Assembly (NCBI GenBank): GCA_032622095.1
Contig: CP136067.1
Span: forward strand, 54,973,899 to 55,037,898
From: Siphonodentalium dalli
Lineage: Eukaryota; Mollusca; Scaphopoda; Gadilida; Siphonodentaliidae
Reading direction: 5' to 3'
Length of the DNA stretch: 64,000 bases
Below are positions 33,151 through 45,414 of the stretch, one piece after another. The position numbers were made by a program, and so were the translations under genes. The notes below the pieces were generated by a model, which saw nothing but the letters and a program-made list of their open reading frames with translations, had not been told where the DNA came from and did not search any database. Each line of letters begins with the position of its first letter. The stretch's first letter is position 1.

Positions 33151-33477
33151 CATCCAATATAGATAAAACTTTGCACTTTAAAGATTCCTTTGCACTGAAG
33201 CTGTTGTTCATTCCTGTGAGCCACCAATTCCCTCATGTGCCACTTCGCCCTTCGTGACTTCTCTCATATACCAGTATGCATATGTCACAACATCATATTT
33301 AAGGCATATTTAATTATTATAATGGTGTTCTTACTCAATATAATGGTTTTTATAAATGAGCTTAACCCTTTCATGACTGGAGCTTCCTGAATTTTTGCGA
33401 AAAACCTGTGCCAATGAATTCTTTTATATATGCGAGTCGACCATAGGTCACCTCGCTAAGGCCAAAAAAAAAAAGTG

Positions 33478-34112
33478 TTTTGGTTCTCGGGCAATTTTTT
33501 TTTCAAATCAATGGGGGAGGGAGGGTTTTATTTTTATTTTTAGTTTTTTTTCTGCGCATAGTAAGCATGGACAAAGATACCTTCCTCTGTCTAGTAATAA
33601 CCAGAAAGGTAGAGGGAACTGTTATGCATATAAACTCATTTAGTCTTATATAAAAATGACATTGTACTACCAGAGTATGACTGGGATTACCTAACAATAT
33701 ATAATGCCCCTGACATTAACTACTGTTATTGTTGTCTAAAAACTGATACCTCCCCATTCTAATATGTGATCCTGAATTTAGTCCTGTGCCTTTCAATTGT
33801 ATAAAGTTACAATTAGTGTAAGTTGTTCACAATGACTAATTGTAAGAGCATGAGGATCAGCTAATCATTTTCTTAATTGTAGTCATCTACTTCATGTTGT
33901 ATGCCTGCAAGTCACTTTTTAACACATTACATGTTAGAGCTCAATGCACACTAATATTCAACACATATCTGCTGTGGACATGTTGATAAAAAAAAAAAAA
34001 AATTCAAATTAATTTTTTGGTAAGTGTTTTTGTCATAACATCAGGCATTGCAATAAAAAGGCCTAATGCGGCCCTTTTTATTCAATGCGGCGGGGCCTGA
34101 GAACCAAATTTT
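33478..34112. mobile_element. inserted segment with short inverted ends
   Basis: Bounded by 'ttttggttctcgggc' (about 33478) and 'ggcctgagaaccaaat' (about 34096), which are near complements. Outside them, 'ggccaaaaaaaaaaa' and 'tttttttttggcc' are also complementary. No ORF of note inside. Confidence 0.5.
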
Positions 34113-34195
34113 TTTTTTTTTTTGGCCTAACAAATTTTAATTCATTTTTATAATTGTTAAAGAATGTAAGAAAAAATGAAAATAATTATAATATT

Positions 34196-34197
34196 CA

Positions 34198-34238
<41 letters not shown>

Positions 34239-34779
34239 GAACTGTGACGTGAGGATCGGTGGCATTCCGATAAAGAGACGGTGGATATCCAATAAACGAG
34301 ATGGTTCGCTTTCGGCGACAAACGAGATTTTCTTCGTGTTTGGGCATTCAAACGGAATTGCCATGACAAATCAGGTTTCATATCATCATATCGTTATTTA
34401 AGTTACTAATATCCATCAAAATCTAGACGATACAGTGACTAAAACCAAGAGAATAGCCATTTAAAAGTCACGCGACGGTTCGTTTTCCGATAAAAGACAC
34501 GCGACGGTTCGTTTTTATCGGAAAACGAACCGTCGCGTGACTTTTAAATGGCCATTCTATTGGTTTTACTCACTGTAGCGTCTAGATTTTGATGGATATT
34601 AGTAACTAAAATAACGATATGATGATATGAAACCTGATTTGTCACGGCAATTCCGTTTGAATGCCCAAACACGAAGAAAATCTCGTTTGTCGCCGAAAGC
34701 GAACCGTCTCGTTTATCGGATTTCCACCGTCTCTTTATCGGAATGCCACCGATCCTCACTTCGCAGTTCTCCCCCCGTG
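34196..34779. mobile_element. 584-bp foldback element with a 39-G run in one terminus
   Basis: ATATT on both sides (34191-34195, 34780-34784). Ends CACGGGG and CCCCGTG. The two halves are complementary over about 240-270 bp ('gaggatcggtggcattccga', 'tgtttgggcattcaaacgga' and complements). The loop near 34490-34530 repeats 'cgcgacggttcgtttt' in both senses. The left terminus has 39 consecutive Gs (34199-34237), the right only six Cs. Proline- or glycine-run open frames here are artefacts of the homopolymer. Confidence 0.82.
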
Positions 34780-35052
34780 ATATTGTTAAAGAAACGTAAG
34801 AACAAATTATAAATATGATAAAAATTGTTAAAGAATGTGAGGAAAAAATAATAAAATTGTTAAAGAATATAAGAAAACAAATTATAAAAAATGTTAAAGA
34901 ATGTAAGAATTTTTTTTCAAGAATGTTAGAAAAATTTATAAAAAATGATAACAAATTGTTAGGCCAATGCATTCTCTTATATATGCGAGTGTAACCTATG
35001 GTACAGGATCTTGAATGTTGTGCCAGCGCAGCTCCCATCATGAAAGGGTTAA

Positions 35053-36124
35053 ATTGTGATGCATTATTCTTATTGCAACATAGAAGAGTGTAAATTGAAC
35101 TTCAGCCAGTGTTGTAAACATCTCCCTGATAACAGTCCACTTCTCCCTAATAACCAATTTGAAATGTCTAGACTTATCCCTGCTTGCCCCTCTTTGCCAT
35201 AATAACAATATCTAAGATGTTTATTAAAAGGTGGCAAAGAGATGGCAAAAATGTTCCAGTATTGGTTGTCATGGCAAATTTTTCAAAAAACTAAATCTTC
35301 CATAAGCTAAGCTATATTTTCAGACTAGTGGATCCATTTAAAAGTTACCAGTAGATCACTTAACTAGTGCAAGAAGTGGTTTAAACGAAGTTTTCTGCAT
35401 TACAAGACGAAACTACTAATTTGTTTTGTACATGTATTGGTGGTACAACATTTATGTCGTTTACGGTAGTTCTGGGGTAATATGTTACTGTGCAAATTAC
35501 TTCGAAAAATTATCTCCTGAATGGGAACTTTTCATACATGTATTTCCAAACAAATATCTGGGACCTACATGTAGATACTGTTGATTGGAGGTATTATTAC
35601 ATGTATGCAGTATCATGCACCCCTATTATTTTACTGCAATCCACTTTAAATATATATCTACTAGTATATTATTTGTATATTACATGTATATAATTTATGT
35701 GCATGATGTTACAAGTATATATGCGATAACATATCATTGTACCAGTCAGAAATTAGTGCCTAAATTGAACAGAGTGCCCAAATTTAGACTAGCGTTAGGC
35801 CCTTGTATATGTCTAGGCATTCTTGGCCTGATACTAAATGAGTGCATGTGTACTAGTATATATGATCTCTCAGTGTTGAGCAGTCAATTAGTGTACTTTG
35901 GGGAGGTTGCTGCTCTGACTGTCTTCATTTATGTTTGTATAGCTGGAATGCCTGGCAGTTACTATTGTTGATATAATGCCCCATTTCACAAATTGATACC
36001 AGGCTGCTCAGAATTATGCTTGATTTCTGTATCAAATCTGGTTTTGAGAGCCACAATATACGGCAGGAACAAGACTAAATAAGAGTCCACGGTCATTGTC
36101 AATGACTGGCTGAAGAGCCAAATG
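35053..36124. other. no recognised gene; tacatgta-rich
   Basis: Frequent 'acatgta' motifs (35535-35720). The 128-codon frame at 35585-35971 is hydrophobic but has no recognisable domain and an AT-rich composition like its surroundings, so I do not call it a gene. Confidence 0.45.
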
Positions 36125-36245
36125 ACCTAGAGCCACCCTAGAGGGTGAATTTGGGGATGCTAGCCTGCTGTGCGGGATATCATCACTAAATTCACCCTCT
36201 GGGGACCTCATTCTGCAAATGTCAGACAGACTAAACTCAGACTTG
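36125..36245 (+). mobile_element. family C core only, copy 6
   Basis: A single foldback: 'gagggtgaatttggggatgc' and 'tcactaaattcaccctctgg' around the loop 'tagcctgctgtgcgggat'. No extension is attached. Confidence 0.7.
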
Positions 36246-37107
36246 AATGCTTCATGTCAATTATTGGCGATAAATTACACAATTTGTTGCTTATAAATCA
36301 ATGGGTTAATTTATTTTTATCGCTGTCATCAATTCGACCATCAAATAAATTTGTTCGGAATGCGAATGTGATGGTAAAAATATGTAACTGTGTTGTGCGC
36401 ATATATTCAACATTCGGTACATTGATCAGCACCAGGAAGATATTGGGGAAATCAATAAAGAATTCTTCAATAATCCCAATAAAAAGTTATATATGTGGCG
36501 GAAGGAACATGCATGACCTTGTGAATACTACCAGAAGTATCTATCTATCTGACCCATACACTTTAATCACATGATTGTATGCAGTTTGTATTCCTGCGTA
36601 TTTAATTATGAAATGTTGGCTGTAGGTTTGCATCTGCCAACTTGTAAATCGGTAAAAGCAATTTCAATCTGGATCTGTTTCAAATGAAAATGGGAGTGGG
36701 TATCTATAGTACCACAATCATAGAGCCTTACAGGGCTATGATATGATCGATCAGGATGCCAGCTATAGGGAATTGATGTCTCAGTTTAATCTATGGAAAT
36801 GGGCGACTTTCGGCCACAAATCATCCAATATCTATATAGCTCTCCACTAAATTAGAATCGGCCGGTAAACAACTGGTCCCGAAAATTAATCAGTCGATCT
36901 TTTTCCTTACATATAGTGACACACATACCCTGGTAATAGTTAATGAATTAGTTTGTATCTCTGGTGATCTGTGTGTAAATTCAATATCGTCTCAAGGCCA
37001 TGTCCTATAGTTTGTTCAATAAAAATGTTCAGGCTCTTGATGACCACTGGTCCAGTTATCAAATTTATCAGAGACAATCTTGAGTTGGATAGAAAGAGTT
37101 TCCTTAA
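36246..37107. other. no recognised feature
   Basis: The open frame at 36170-36574 begins in the family C core and has no known domain. Confidence 0.45.
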
Positions 37108-37286
37108 CCCTATCTTTACTAATTGGATTCTCCCACTCAGTTATAATAGTATAAATTGGAATGGCCCATCTATTAATCACATGGAGGGGTTTTCAGGATA
37201 ATTAAGCCGACGACAGATTAACAGAAGGAGTCATATTTATTGGAGGGAACTGTAGACTCATCTATGAGTATTTAGTATAGAAAGAT
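37108..37286 (+). mobile_element. family D element (short form)
   Basis: TTAA at 37104-37107 and 37287-37290. Keeps both terminal repeats and the 'ggagtcatatttattggagg' motif but has lost the central foldback. Confidence 0.75.
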
Positions 37287-37290
37287 TTAA

Positions 37291-37985
37291 CCTATTGGCT
37301 GCTCTCCGTAGTCATTAAATATAAGGAGAGGTGAGAGGTTAATCTCCAGGGAAGATCACCATCAACGAATAATCCTTTTGCTCTCCGTAGTCATAAATGA
37401 TGGAAATTTCCAAGTAAACACGGTGCATGCATCTCTGTCCTATTTTGCATCATGATTCTCGCAATGCGCAATATTCTCAACGACATTATGTTTGTTCTAA
37501 TTCAGTGTCAGGCGCTGAAATCACTGATGAGGATTGATCCCCTCATGAGGTCATCTGTAAAGGTCTTCCTTGCATGATGTGTAGATCAGACATGCAAATA
37601 ATAAATTGTGCATACTTCCTTCAGATACATACATACGAGGAATTTATCCTTTGTTACCAGAATAGACATCCCTTTTGCAAATGCATTGTTGATGCTACCC
37701 ATGCAGTGTCTTGAAGTTAATTCCCCACAGCAAATGGTTCTTTTGGAATTGAATCACCATCAAATGCATGGTGTTTTATAGATATCAGTTGGTCATTAAA
37801 CTCAATGTAGTTTGAGCAAACACTGATGGTAACAATGAAACAGGTGTGAACAATCAGTAATTATCTCCTAACAACAGGTGTGGTCTGTGATATCATCTGG
37901 AGGAAATTATCATCCATGTCTAACTCACTTAGGTTTCATGTCCCATGTCATGAAGAAATTCATTAACCCTTTGATGACTTGCCTA
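37291..37985. other. no recognised feature
   Basis: A short direct repeat 'ctctccgtagtcat' occurs at 37301 and 37381. Otherwise nothing. Confidence 0.45.
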
Positions 37986-38203
37986 CAGTAATGCCCTAAA
38001 TAATCAACTTCTTAACCACAGCAGAAGAATTAATGGGTAATTTTTCAGGATTTAGTCGGAAATATGGCTTGTTACTATTCATCGGAAAGCTCTCATTGAG
38101 AGCTTTCCCGATGAATGGCAACAAGCCATATTTCCGACTAAATCCTGAAGAATTTCCCATAATTCTGCTGTGGTTAAGGAGTCAATTATTTAGGGCATTA
38201 CTC
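37986..38203. mobile_element. family A palindromic MITE, copy 9
   Basis: 218 bp with small indels (for example 'agcagaagaattaatgggta'). TA is present at the left and has decayed at the right. Confidence 0.88.
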
Positions 38204-38357
38204 TACACAATGACACACTTGATAAACTTCCAGTTTTAACAAAAAAATAGTTGAAGAAAGACACCCCAAAATTCTGGTAACCTTATGGTGTGGTTATAGG
38301 CACCTGTATCTGGTTATAATCTATCTTCGCAAATGTATGTGACCACCATATAGCCTA

Positions 38358-38475
38358 CAGTAATGCTCTATATAATCAACCCCTTAACCACAGCAGAATT
38401 ATGGGTAACTTTTCAGGATTTAGTCGGAAATATGGCTTGTTGCCATTCATCCTGATAAGTTACCCAGCAGAATGA
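38358..38475. mobile_element. family A fragment, copy 10 (internal deletion)
   Basis: Complete left arm to 'gccattcatcc', then a jump to 'tgataagttacccagcagaa', so most of the right arm is missing. Confidence 0.75.
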
Positions 38476-38550
38476 TTCATATTCGTGGGTGGGAAATGTT
38501 CAGATAATAAGTTGAACTTATTATCTTTATATTTCCTAAGGGAACTGCTC
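38476..38550 (+). mobile_element. family D fragment
   Basis: 'gtgggaaatgttcagataat' with 'aagttgaacttattatc' and 'tttcctaagggaactgctca'. It is abutted on both sides by A and B1 fragments. Confidence 0.6.
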
Positions 38551-38552
38551 AT

Positions 38553-38729
38553 TGCAAAAACCCTGTGCCAATGCATTCTCAGATATATATGCGAATATAT
38601 ATAAGAGCATACATTGGCCTAATTTATTTACCTTGACCTTATGACCATATGTGAGACTCATCTGTATAAGAGAATGCACTGGCGCAGTATTTTTAATGCT
38701 GCGCCAGTGCAGCTCCTGTCATGAAAGGG
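38553..38729. mobile_element. family B1 element, copy 3 (left end lost)
   Basis: Starts at 'gcaaaaaccctgtgccaatg', both hairpins are shortened, and the right end 'gctcctgtcatgaaaggg' with TTAA (38730-38733) is intact. Confidence 0.78.
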
Positions 38730-38939
38730 TTAATTATCTGAACATGATGACTGCCAACTGTGAGTCATCTTGTACTTTTCACATGTTTGTGAATAGTTGG
38801 TGGCACTCAACATGTTAATCTGTACAGGGGTCACAGAAGTACTATTAAAGGACAAGGGTGCACAACCTTTAGAAGGGCTATTTCACAATGTAAATTATGC
38901 ATTTGTATAGGTGTCAGTTGAGGGCAAAGGGGTCTAGAG

Positions 38940-39375
38940 CAAGGCTGAATGAGGTCCCCAGAGGGTGAATTTAGTGGCGCTATCTTGCATAGCAGTCTAG
39001 CATCACCAAATTCACCCTCTGGGAACCTCATTCTGCATGGCCTCATCTGCTATGGGAGACATTGACTCATAATCAGGTTCCCAAATGGTGAATATTGTGA
39101 TGTACAGCCATTAATTGGGAACCTCGATTATGCAATGTGTCCTCTGCCAATTTGGGGATAAGAGAAACTAAACTAAAAAAGAAATAGTATCTGTGTGAAG
39201 AAGTTTCTTTTGAAATTGGATAATAAAGAAACTTTCCAGAGGAGATATTATAAAGGCCTAAGCAGAATGAGGTCCCCAGAGGGTGAATTTAGCTGGATAG
39301 CTTCACTAAATTCAGCCTCTGGGGACCTCATTCTGCAATTGACAGGCACCTTAACTCAGGCTTGGTCTAGAGCCC
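38940..39375 (+). mobile_element. family C foldback element, copy 7 (two cores)
   Basis: First core 38947-39035, extension with 'tctgctatgggagacattga' and 'ggggataagagaaactaaac', second core 39262-39340. Confidence 0.78.
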
Positions 39376-39616
39376 CTGCATGCCCCTGAAGGTTTTTCTC
39401 ATATGGTAGATCAATAGCACTTTTCAGTCTAGAGAAATGATGCTATTTATAGAACAGCGAGAGCACGTGGCGTTGTTTATAAACAGAGGGTCGGACATTC
39501 TCCGGTATTACAATAGGTTGCCCTACCTTGCACATTGTAAACATGTCATCCCATAAAACAGTGATGGTGGGTCTTATAATAAAAAGGGACTGTGCACCGC
39601 AATTGTTGGTATGGCT

Positions 39617-40941
39617 TTAGTCCGAGTCTTCTAGTACTAAAACCAGCTAAGATATTGGTATGGCGAGATGCTGGATTTTAGTCCGAGATCGCCTTCTTAT
39701 GACGCGAGTTAAGCATTAATGACCCGCTCAAATAAAACCACAATTATAACGGATATTTTCCACAGAAGACATGCTATTTGATCTGAAACCCACATCAGTT
39801 GTGAATTGAAAGCGGTAATTTAATGTGAAAAGAGACATTTACCGAAGTGTTTAAATTTTTTTAAAAGTATGCGAACTCAGTTGACCTCGCGAACTGTGTT
39901 CGGCATTTTCCGTTGAAAATATTCCGTAGATTTTGGACTAACCACGCAAATTACGATGAATTCTCCATTGTAATCATAATTATGTGTGTCAATATTTAAA
40001 ATTTAAAATAAATAGATTAAGTAAACACTGAAGATATAAATGTAATAAATTACGGGAATTACAACCCTCTCAAAGTTTAAAACAGTGTATAAATACAACG
40101 AGCATTAGAATAAATATGGCGCTACATTTCACCCACATTTGGTTGACTTCCGCGAAATTAAGATATATACTAAGCGAACAGAGCAATATACTGCTCTTGT
40201 TAAGCACACAAAAAATCAAACAAAATTTGTATAAATTTTTAACCTTAAGTTTGAAAAGTCCCACTAAAACCGAAGAACTATATTTCGAAACGGTGTGATA
40301 CGGTTCTCCGATTATTTTATCAACACAAAAGTCAAAACACACATGGACGAAAATCACACGCATGGCAAGTCAGACACAAGAGTTCTAATTTGCTGCAATT
40401 TTGACGAGTTGCTTACGAAAATTGTCAACAAATCTACCGTTCTGATCCTCCATTATGTCATTATGTCATTTAGTGCGGGAATTGTTCTCAAAGCACATAG
40501 GAAATTTGACTTTGGGGCGATCGGTTTTCGCCATTTTGTTTGGAAAACCCTGCGCTATATATAGAAACGGAAACTAGTATACCCAGAACAAACTCCGGAC
40601 TATGCCGGAGTTCTTCGGACCACTTCGGCTTTCAGTTAAAACGTAAACAAACAGAAAAAAAGCGATGTTTGTGGCAATCAACCGGAATATCTATGTGTAA
40701 TTTAACATTAAAGTTAGATTATTATACACCATTATGACCATAAGATGTCTCTCTTTCCGATGTATATAGCATCATGTATTGATTTGTTAGGTAAATCGAG
40801 TAAAATACACCACAGATTCCCGCCACAGATCCTGGGCGTAACTTGTGTCATAAGAAGGCTATGGGCACGATCTCGGACTAAAATCCAGCATCTCGCCATA
40901 CCAATATCGTAGCTGGTTTTAGTACGAGAAGACTTGGACTA
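39617..40941. mobile_element. 1.3-kb transposon with ~110-bp inverted ends and 8-bp target duplication
   Basis: GTATGGCT lies on both sides (39609-39616, 40942-40949). Ends TTAGTCCGAGTCTTCTAGTA and TACGAGAAGACTTGGACTA. The inverted ends extend for about 110 bp ('ccagctaagatattggtatg', 'gagatgctggattttagtcc', 'gagatcgccttcttatgac' and complements). The interior (39720-40830) has short frames on both strands with no transposase motif, so it appears non-autonomous. An 8-bp duplication is typical of hAT and P-type elements. Confidence 0.88.
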
Positions 40942-40949
40942 GTATGGCT

Positions 40950-41931
40950 TATGCAACAATGGCAGTAAGCAATGTGGAGAAAATCACATGGAAAATGTAA
41001 CTTTGACGTCCTTTCTTAAGCTAAAATCAAACAGATACAATATGTGATTTATGGATTAATTAGTTGTTGCCGAAATGAGACATTAACTGTGGATACCGTT
41101 AAAATTGGACATATATATGCAGCAAGTATTTTGTTCGTGTCCGTGGCCCCACTAAGGAGTTCCCAGACCCAATTCCTGTCACATACGGTATACTCCCGAG
41201 CAAATTATGACATTTTTGTATAGATGTCAAGACAAAACGAAAATGACTGTCAAATGATGTGTTATCAAATCGAAAAATACGACTGGATTCACAAAATTCG
41301 AACAGTATTACTATAGTGTCAAGTGATAGAGTACTATAATTACAATGTATAGGTCCATGCAAAAACACGAGACCATATAGGCCCAGAAACGCTTATGTCG
41401 CCAGATATCCCTTGGTTATTTTTGCTATTTTACATGTAGAATAATACAGGGACCAAAGATGCCGTCGATGCACTATACTGATTTGTGAAGAATAACATCC
41501 ACAAAATGGTCGAATTAAGCTCAAGACATGCCATAAATTTTATTACTCTAAATGTTCAAATCTCAATAGGGTGCCGACTAATGAGTTTTATGCATGACAT
41601 ACATCCGTTGACAGTAGGAACGGTTGTGTCCGGGTGCATACATGACCACAGTGACAGGCCTTCTGTTGTAAGATAATATACCTAACATCTGGTAAATTAT
41701 TCCGATACAACTTATATAATGTTCATTGACTGTTTCACTGCATGTTGAAATTTAGCGCCGGGCACTTCACCCTGCATCAATTTTAAGTTAAAAAACGGAC
41801 GACCGGGCATTGTTTCTATACAAAGATATGAATACCGGCTCAAATGAATGTCCGACCCTGTCTACATCTGATGCTAAATTGGCTCCGCCCACATATGATG
41901 ACGTCTATCGTGAAAAGGGCTATTAGAACTG
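40950..41931. other. no recognised feature
   Basis: No coding domain or shared repeat was recognised. Confidence 0.45.
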
Positions 41932-41935
41932 TTAA

Positions 41936-42317
41936 CCCTTTACCCAACAGAAGGGCCATGTGCCAATGCATTCTCTTATATATGCGAGTCGACCATAGGT
42001 CGCCTCGCATATATAAGAGAATGCATTGGCTTAACACATTAAAAATTATAAAATTGTTAAAGAATGTAAGAAAAAATGGTAAAAAGTGTTAAAAAAAGAT
42101 ATTTTTTAGGCCAATGCATTCTCTTATATATGCGAGGCGACCTATGGTCGACTCGCATATATAAGAAAACGAATTGGCACAGGGCATAACTGTAACCATC
42201 ACAATGTGGTCAAGGAGACGATTCCAATGATATCCATATTTGTATGGTTCTATTGAGACAGACCGAAGATATTTTAGGCTGTTGAAGCTTTATTTGGCCG
42301 GTTTGTTGGGTAAAGGG
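41936..42317 (-). mobile_element. family B2 twin-hairpin element, copy 2
   Basis: TTAA at 41932-41935 and 42318-42321. Reverse orientation to copy 1. The second 'ccggtttt' repeat near the right end is missing (382 bp against 392). Confidence 0.88.
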
Positions 42318-42321
42318 TTAA

Positions 42322-42722
42322 GGGGTCCATACACATCTGTCTATTCTATCTACTAATTAGAGGTTTCGAAATCTTGTTCTAAATGACTTTTAATTTTATA
42401 ATTTTCAATTTGTCTGCCATGATTTCTGGTAGAGAATAATTGTATATATGTTCCAAGGACAATTAGAATGAACTGAAAACGAACTGCTGATGGGCGCCAG
42501 ACTTTCAGGAACAACATTAAAGTAACTGCATTAGTGTCAATCACAAACCCTGTGTACCCTTCAGCACATTTTCGAAACCTATGTACCCTTCAGCACTTGT
42601 TTTGGTGAGAGCGACGCCCTCAGCACTAATTACACATAAAGTGCATTTCAAAATGCTTACTTTATCACATCAGTTGAAGTCAGACATTTAGCATATCATC
42701 ACTGGAAAAGAAATGAACAGTA
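42322..42722. other. no recognised feature
   Basis: A local direct repeat 'gtacccttcagca' occurs at about 42553 and 42584. Nothing else. Confidence 0.45.
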
Positions 42723-42935
42723 CAGTAATGCTCTAAATAATTGACTCCTTAACCACATCAGAATTGTGGGTAATTTTTCAGGATTTAGTCGGAAATATGG
42801 CTTGTTGCCATTCATCGGAATGCTCTCACCGAGATCTTTCCGATGAATGGCAACAAGCCATATTTCCGACTAAATCCTGAAAAGTTACCCATAATTCTGA
42901 TGTGGTTAAGGAGTGGATTATTTAGAGTATTACTG
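42723..42935. mobile_element. family A palindromic MITE, copy 11
   Basis: Full 213 bp, TA both sides. The loop changed to 'ctctcaccgagat'. Confidence 0.9.
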
Positions 42936-43589
42936 TATATGGTCACTAATCTAATCTGATTAGGGATATATTACCTCCAGCGCTCACCTGTTTGCCAGAG
43001 TTTGTTATCAGGTGTGCTCCACCTGTTTATTTTACATTCCATTGCTTAATGATGCTGCTTCCTAGTTTATTGATTCAACCAGATGAAATAGGTCAAGGAG
43101 TTATATCCCCTTTGCATCAGATTGAGTAAATGAAATAATAATAACAAAGTTAGTTATCATATTTTGAGGTGAATGCATACGCCCATAGAGTATTACTCCC
43201 CTCAATTTGACCTTTCTTAATTTACATTCTGATGTCAGTTATGAATTACACCTGCTAGATGTCAATCAATAAATGGATGCTCGCTGATGAGTAGTCGCTT
43301 GATTTATATTAATTAATTTATAGGCATGCTCAGATATTAAAGAATTCCAACAATATTCATGCAGTTCTAAAAGTATGAATTGGAATTGTATGTTTTATTA
43401 TTCTGCGCAAATACAATTTTGCCATGGATATAAAATGGGATCCATCTGTCCATCCTTAATATCCTTATAGCCATCCATCTGTCCATCTGTCTGTAACAAC
43501 TTTTGAGGTCACTATCTCAGTTATGCCTGGCACAACATCAGTTAGCAATTTCAGACCAAGAATAATAGGCTGAAATTGTTCTGATAGTT
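42936..43589. other. no recognised gene
   Basis: Contains 'ccatctgtccatctgtctgt' (about 43476) as part of a dispersed-repeat fragment. Nothing else. Confidence 0.4.
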
Positions 43590-43857
43590 TGATTCAAGCC
43601 TGGAAATATGGTGTTTGTCATTGTCAGAATGAGGTCCCCAGAGGGTGAATTTAGTGAAGCTATCCCTCACAATGGGCTAGCATCAACAAATTTACCCTCT
43701 GGGAACCTCATTCTGCTCAGGTCTCAACTTCTGGGAAGTATCTATGGGAGACATAGGATTAGATTGAAGTTGGTGATGTTCACGCATTCGTCACCTTGAT
43801 TATGCATTTTATCTTCTGCAAATTAGGGGATATTGAAACTTCCCAGAGGGGAAAATG
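43590..43857 (+). mobile_element. family C foldback element, copy 8
   Basis: Core 43624-43715, then the extension to 'gatattgaaacttcccagag'. The second core has been lost at the junction with repeat E. Confidence 0.72.
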
Positions 43858-44140
43858 TCAGAGACTCATTTCCAATCAGAGCTGAACACACATAGAGCGA
43901 AAAAAATCGTAGTTCCATACCCTCGGGCATCAGTAAATTCACATGTGCCGTGGTTAGATGAAATTATTTTCCAACTCATCACCCTTTGATGCCTGTTTTC
44001 TTGGAGACAACATTCCTTTCATTGGATCTTTGCATGTCAGGCAGTCGTTTACTTGTCTCTCCGAGAATATGGAGATATTATATAGACCTGATTGCTCAAG
44101 GAAATTGCATCATTTCGCGACCTTTTACATTGCTCAGTGC
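43858..44140 (+). repeat. repeat E, copy 1
   Basis: About 283 bp matches 45415-45702 in the same orientation with scattered substitutions, for example 'gagactcatttccaatcaga' and 'cctcgggcatcagtaaattc'. No inverted ends were seen. Confidence 0.85.
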
Positions 44141-44419
44141 ATACAGGCATATGAATCATATTTAGTATATTCATGATCCAGCATGAAGGGAACAATATCC
44201 GCATATAACATGTTTTGTCCTTTCATTTCTTCTAAAGTTATGTCTCTTATATAGAGTGTAAAATATGTCCATCCCAGTGTGCCTCTGTGATCTTAGATGC
44301 GACTAATATTTGATATAGATGTGAAGATGTGAACCACAATGGTATGAAGATATATCCACATGTAACTGGTTTTGTCCAGTCTTCACAGGCTGGATTATTA
44401 TAAAGACTCAGAAAAGTAA

Positions 44420-44785
44420 AGACATATCATGGACTTGTTCGAGTTCGTGAAACTGATAAGATATTACCCAGACGCTATGCCAACCTGGGGAATGTAGCAT
44501 TCTACTAACATCGCCGAAAATGTCAAAGAAATCGACCATACCCCTCCCTAGAAAATATCATCTGAACTATGCTCAATTGTAAATATTTACATCTCGATTC
44601 GTGATGCAACTATCTGTGATAAACTGGCACAAATGATTTCGACATTGAGAGTCATTGCATTTAATTAATATATAAGAATGGCGGTGTGCGTTGTCAATTT
44701 GGTTTAATATTCATAAAATAACAACTTTGAGCAAGATTATTCTCCATTTCTATTTGATCACCCAACCGGAGTGTTTCATATCACT
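44420..44785 (+). mobile_element. family F element, copy 2
   Basis: Right TTAA at 44786-44789. The left target has decayed to 'gtaaa'. Shares 'catggacttgttcg', 'acatcgccgaaaat' and 'ggagtgtttcatatcact' with the other copies. Confidence 0.78.
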
Positions 44786-44862
44786 TTAATAAACAAAAAG
44801 CCAACTTTTCAAGGGATACTCAGTGCACTTGTTTCATTTATAAGAATGTTCATATAATTGAA

Positions 44863-45108
44863 CCCTTTCATGACAGAAAATGCACTGGTGCAGCATGTGC
44901 CAGTGCATTCTATTATATATGCGAGTGTCCCATAGGGAGCCTTGCATATAAAGAGAATGCACTCACTTACAAGGTCAATGTAAATATTGTTAGGCCAATG
45001 TATTTTCTTATATATGCGAGGCTCTCTATGGGAGACTCATATATAAGAGAATGCATTGGCACAGGTTTTTTGCAAAATTTCTGGAAGATCCATGCAGTCA
45101 TGCAAGTG
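44863..45108. mobile_element. family B1 twin-hairpin element, copy 4
   Basis: Left 'ccctttcatgacag', both hairpins present ('gtgtcccatagggagccttg', 'gaggctctctatgggagact'). The right end is degenerate ('agtcatgcaagtg', TTAA at 45109-45112). Confidence 0.78.
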
Positions 45109-45414
45109 TTAAGCAGATGCTAACAAAAGAAACACCATTCCGATTCCCAATGCATTCAAAATGTTGCTTCATTTACATCAAATGTTTGGCCTAAAAGTGA
45201 CGGCAATGTGAACAGTGATATGAATTGTGACTATTCAGTAATATCCAATGGATAAATTATATAAAAGCATCCAAGAATTTGAGTTAAGCATCAGAATATT
45301 AGTGGCCTTGTATTGCCAGTCATTCAGTTGATGGACCTTCCTTAAAATATTGATTAATATTGGTAATCAGTAAGCACCTCGTGTGATATTGTGCATCAGG
45401 TTGTTCACTTTTTT

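Larger units (their letters stand above)
33367..35048. mobile_element. family B1 element carrying two nested insertions
   Basis: TTAA at 33363-33366 and 35049-35052; B1 termini 'ccctttcatgactggagctt' and 'agctcccatcatgaaaggg'. Between them, beyond B spacer sequence ('attgttaaagaatgtaag', iterated at 34150 and 34786-34915), lie segments 33478-34112 and 34196-34779, which are not B sequence. Confidence 0.75.

Noticed and set aside
34137-35041. Open frames with long proline runs or 'RSPPVILLKK'-type ends
   Set aside because: They are translations of the G39 tract and of the two arms of a foldback element; the same peptide segments recur on opposite strands because of the inverted repeat.
35585-35971. 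A hydrophobic 128-codon frame, possible membrane protein
   Set aside because: Composition matches the AT-rich surroundings, there are no conserved motifs, and the start lies in a tacatgta-rich stretch.
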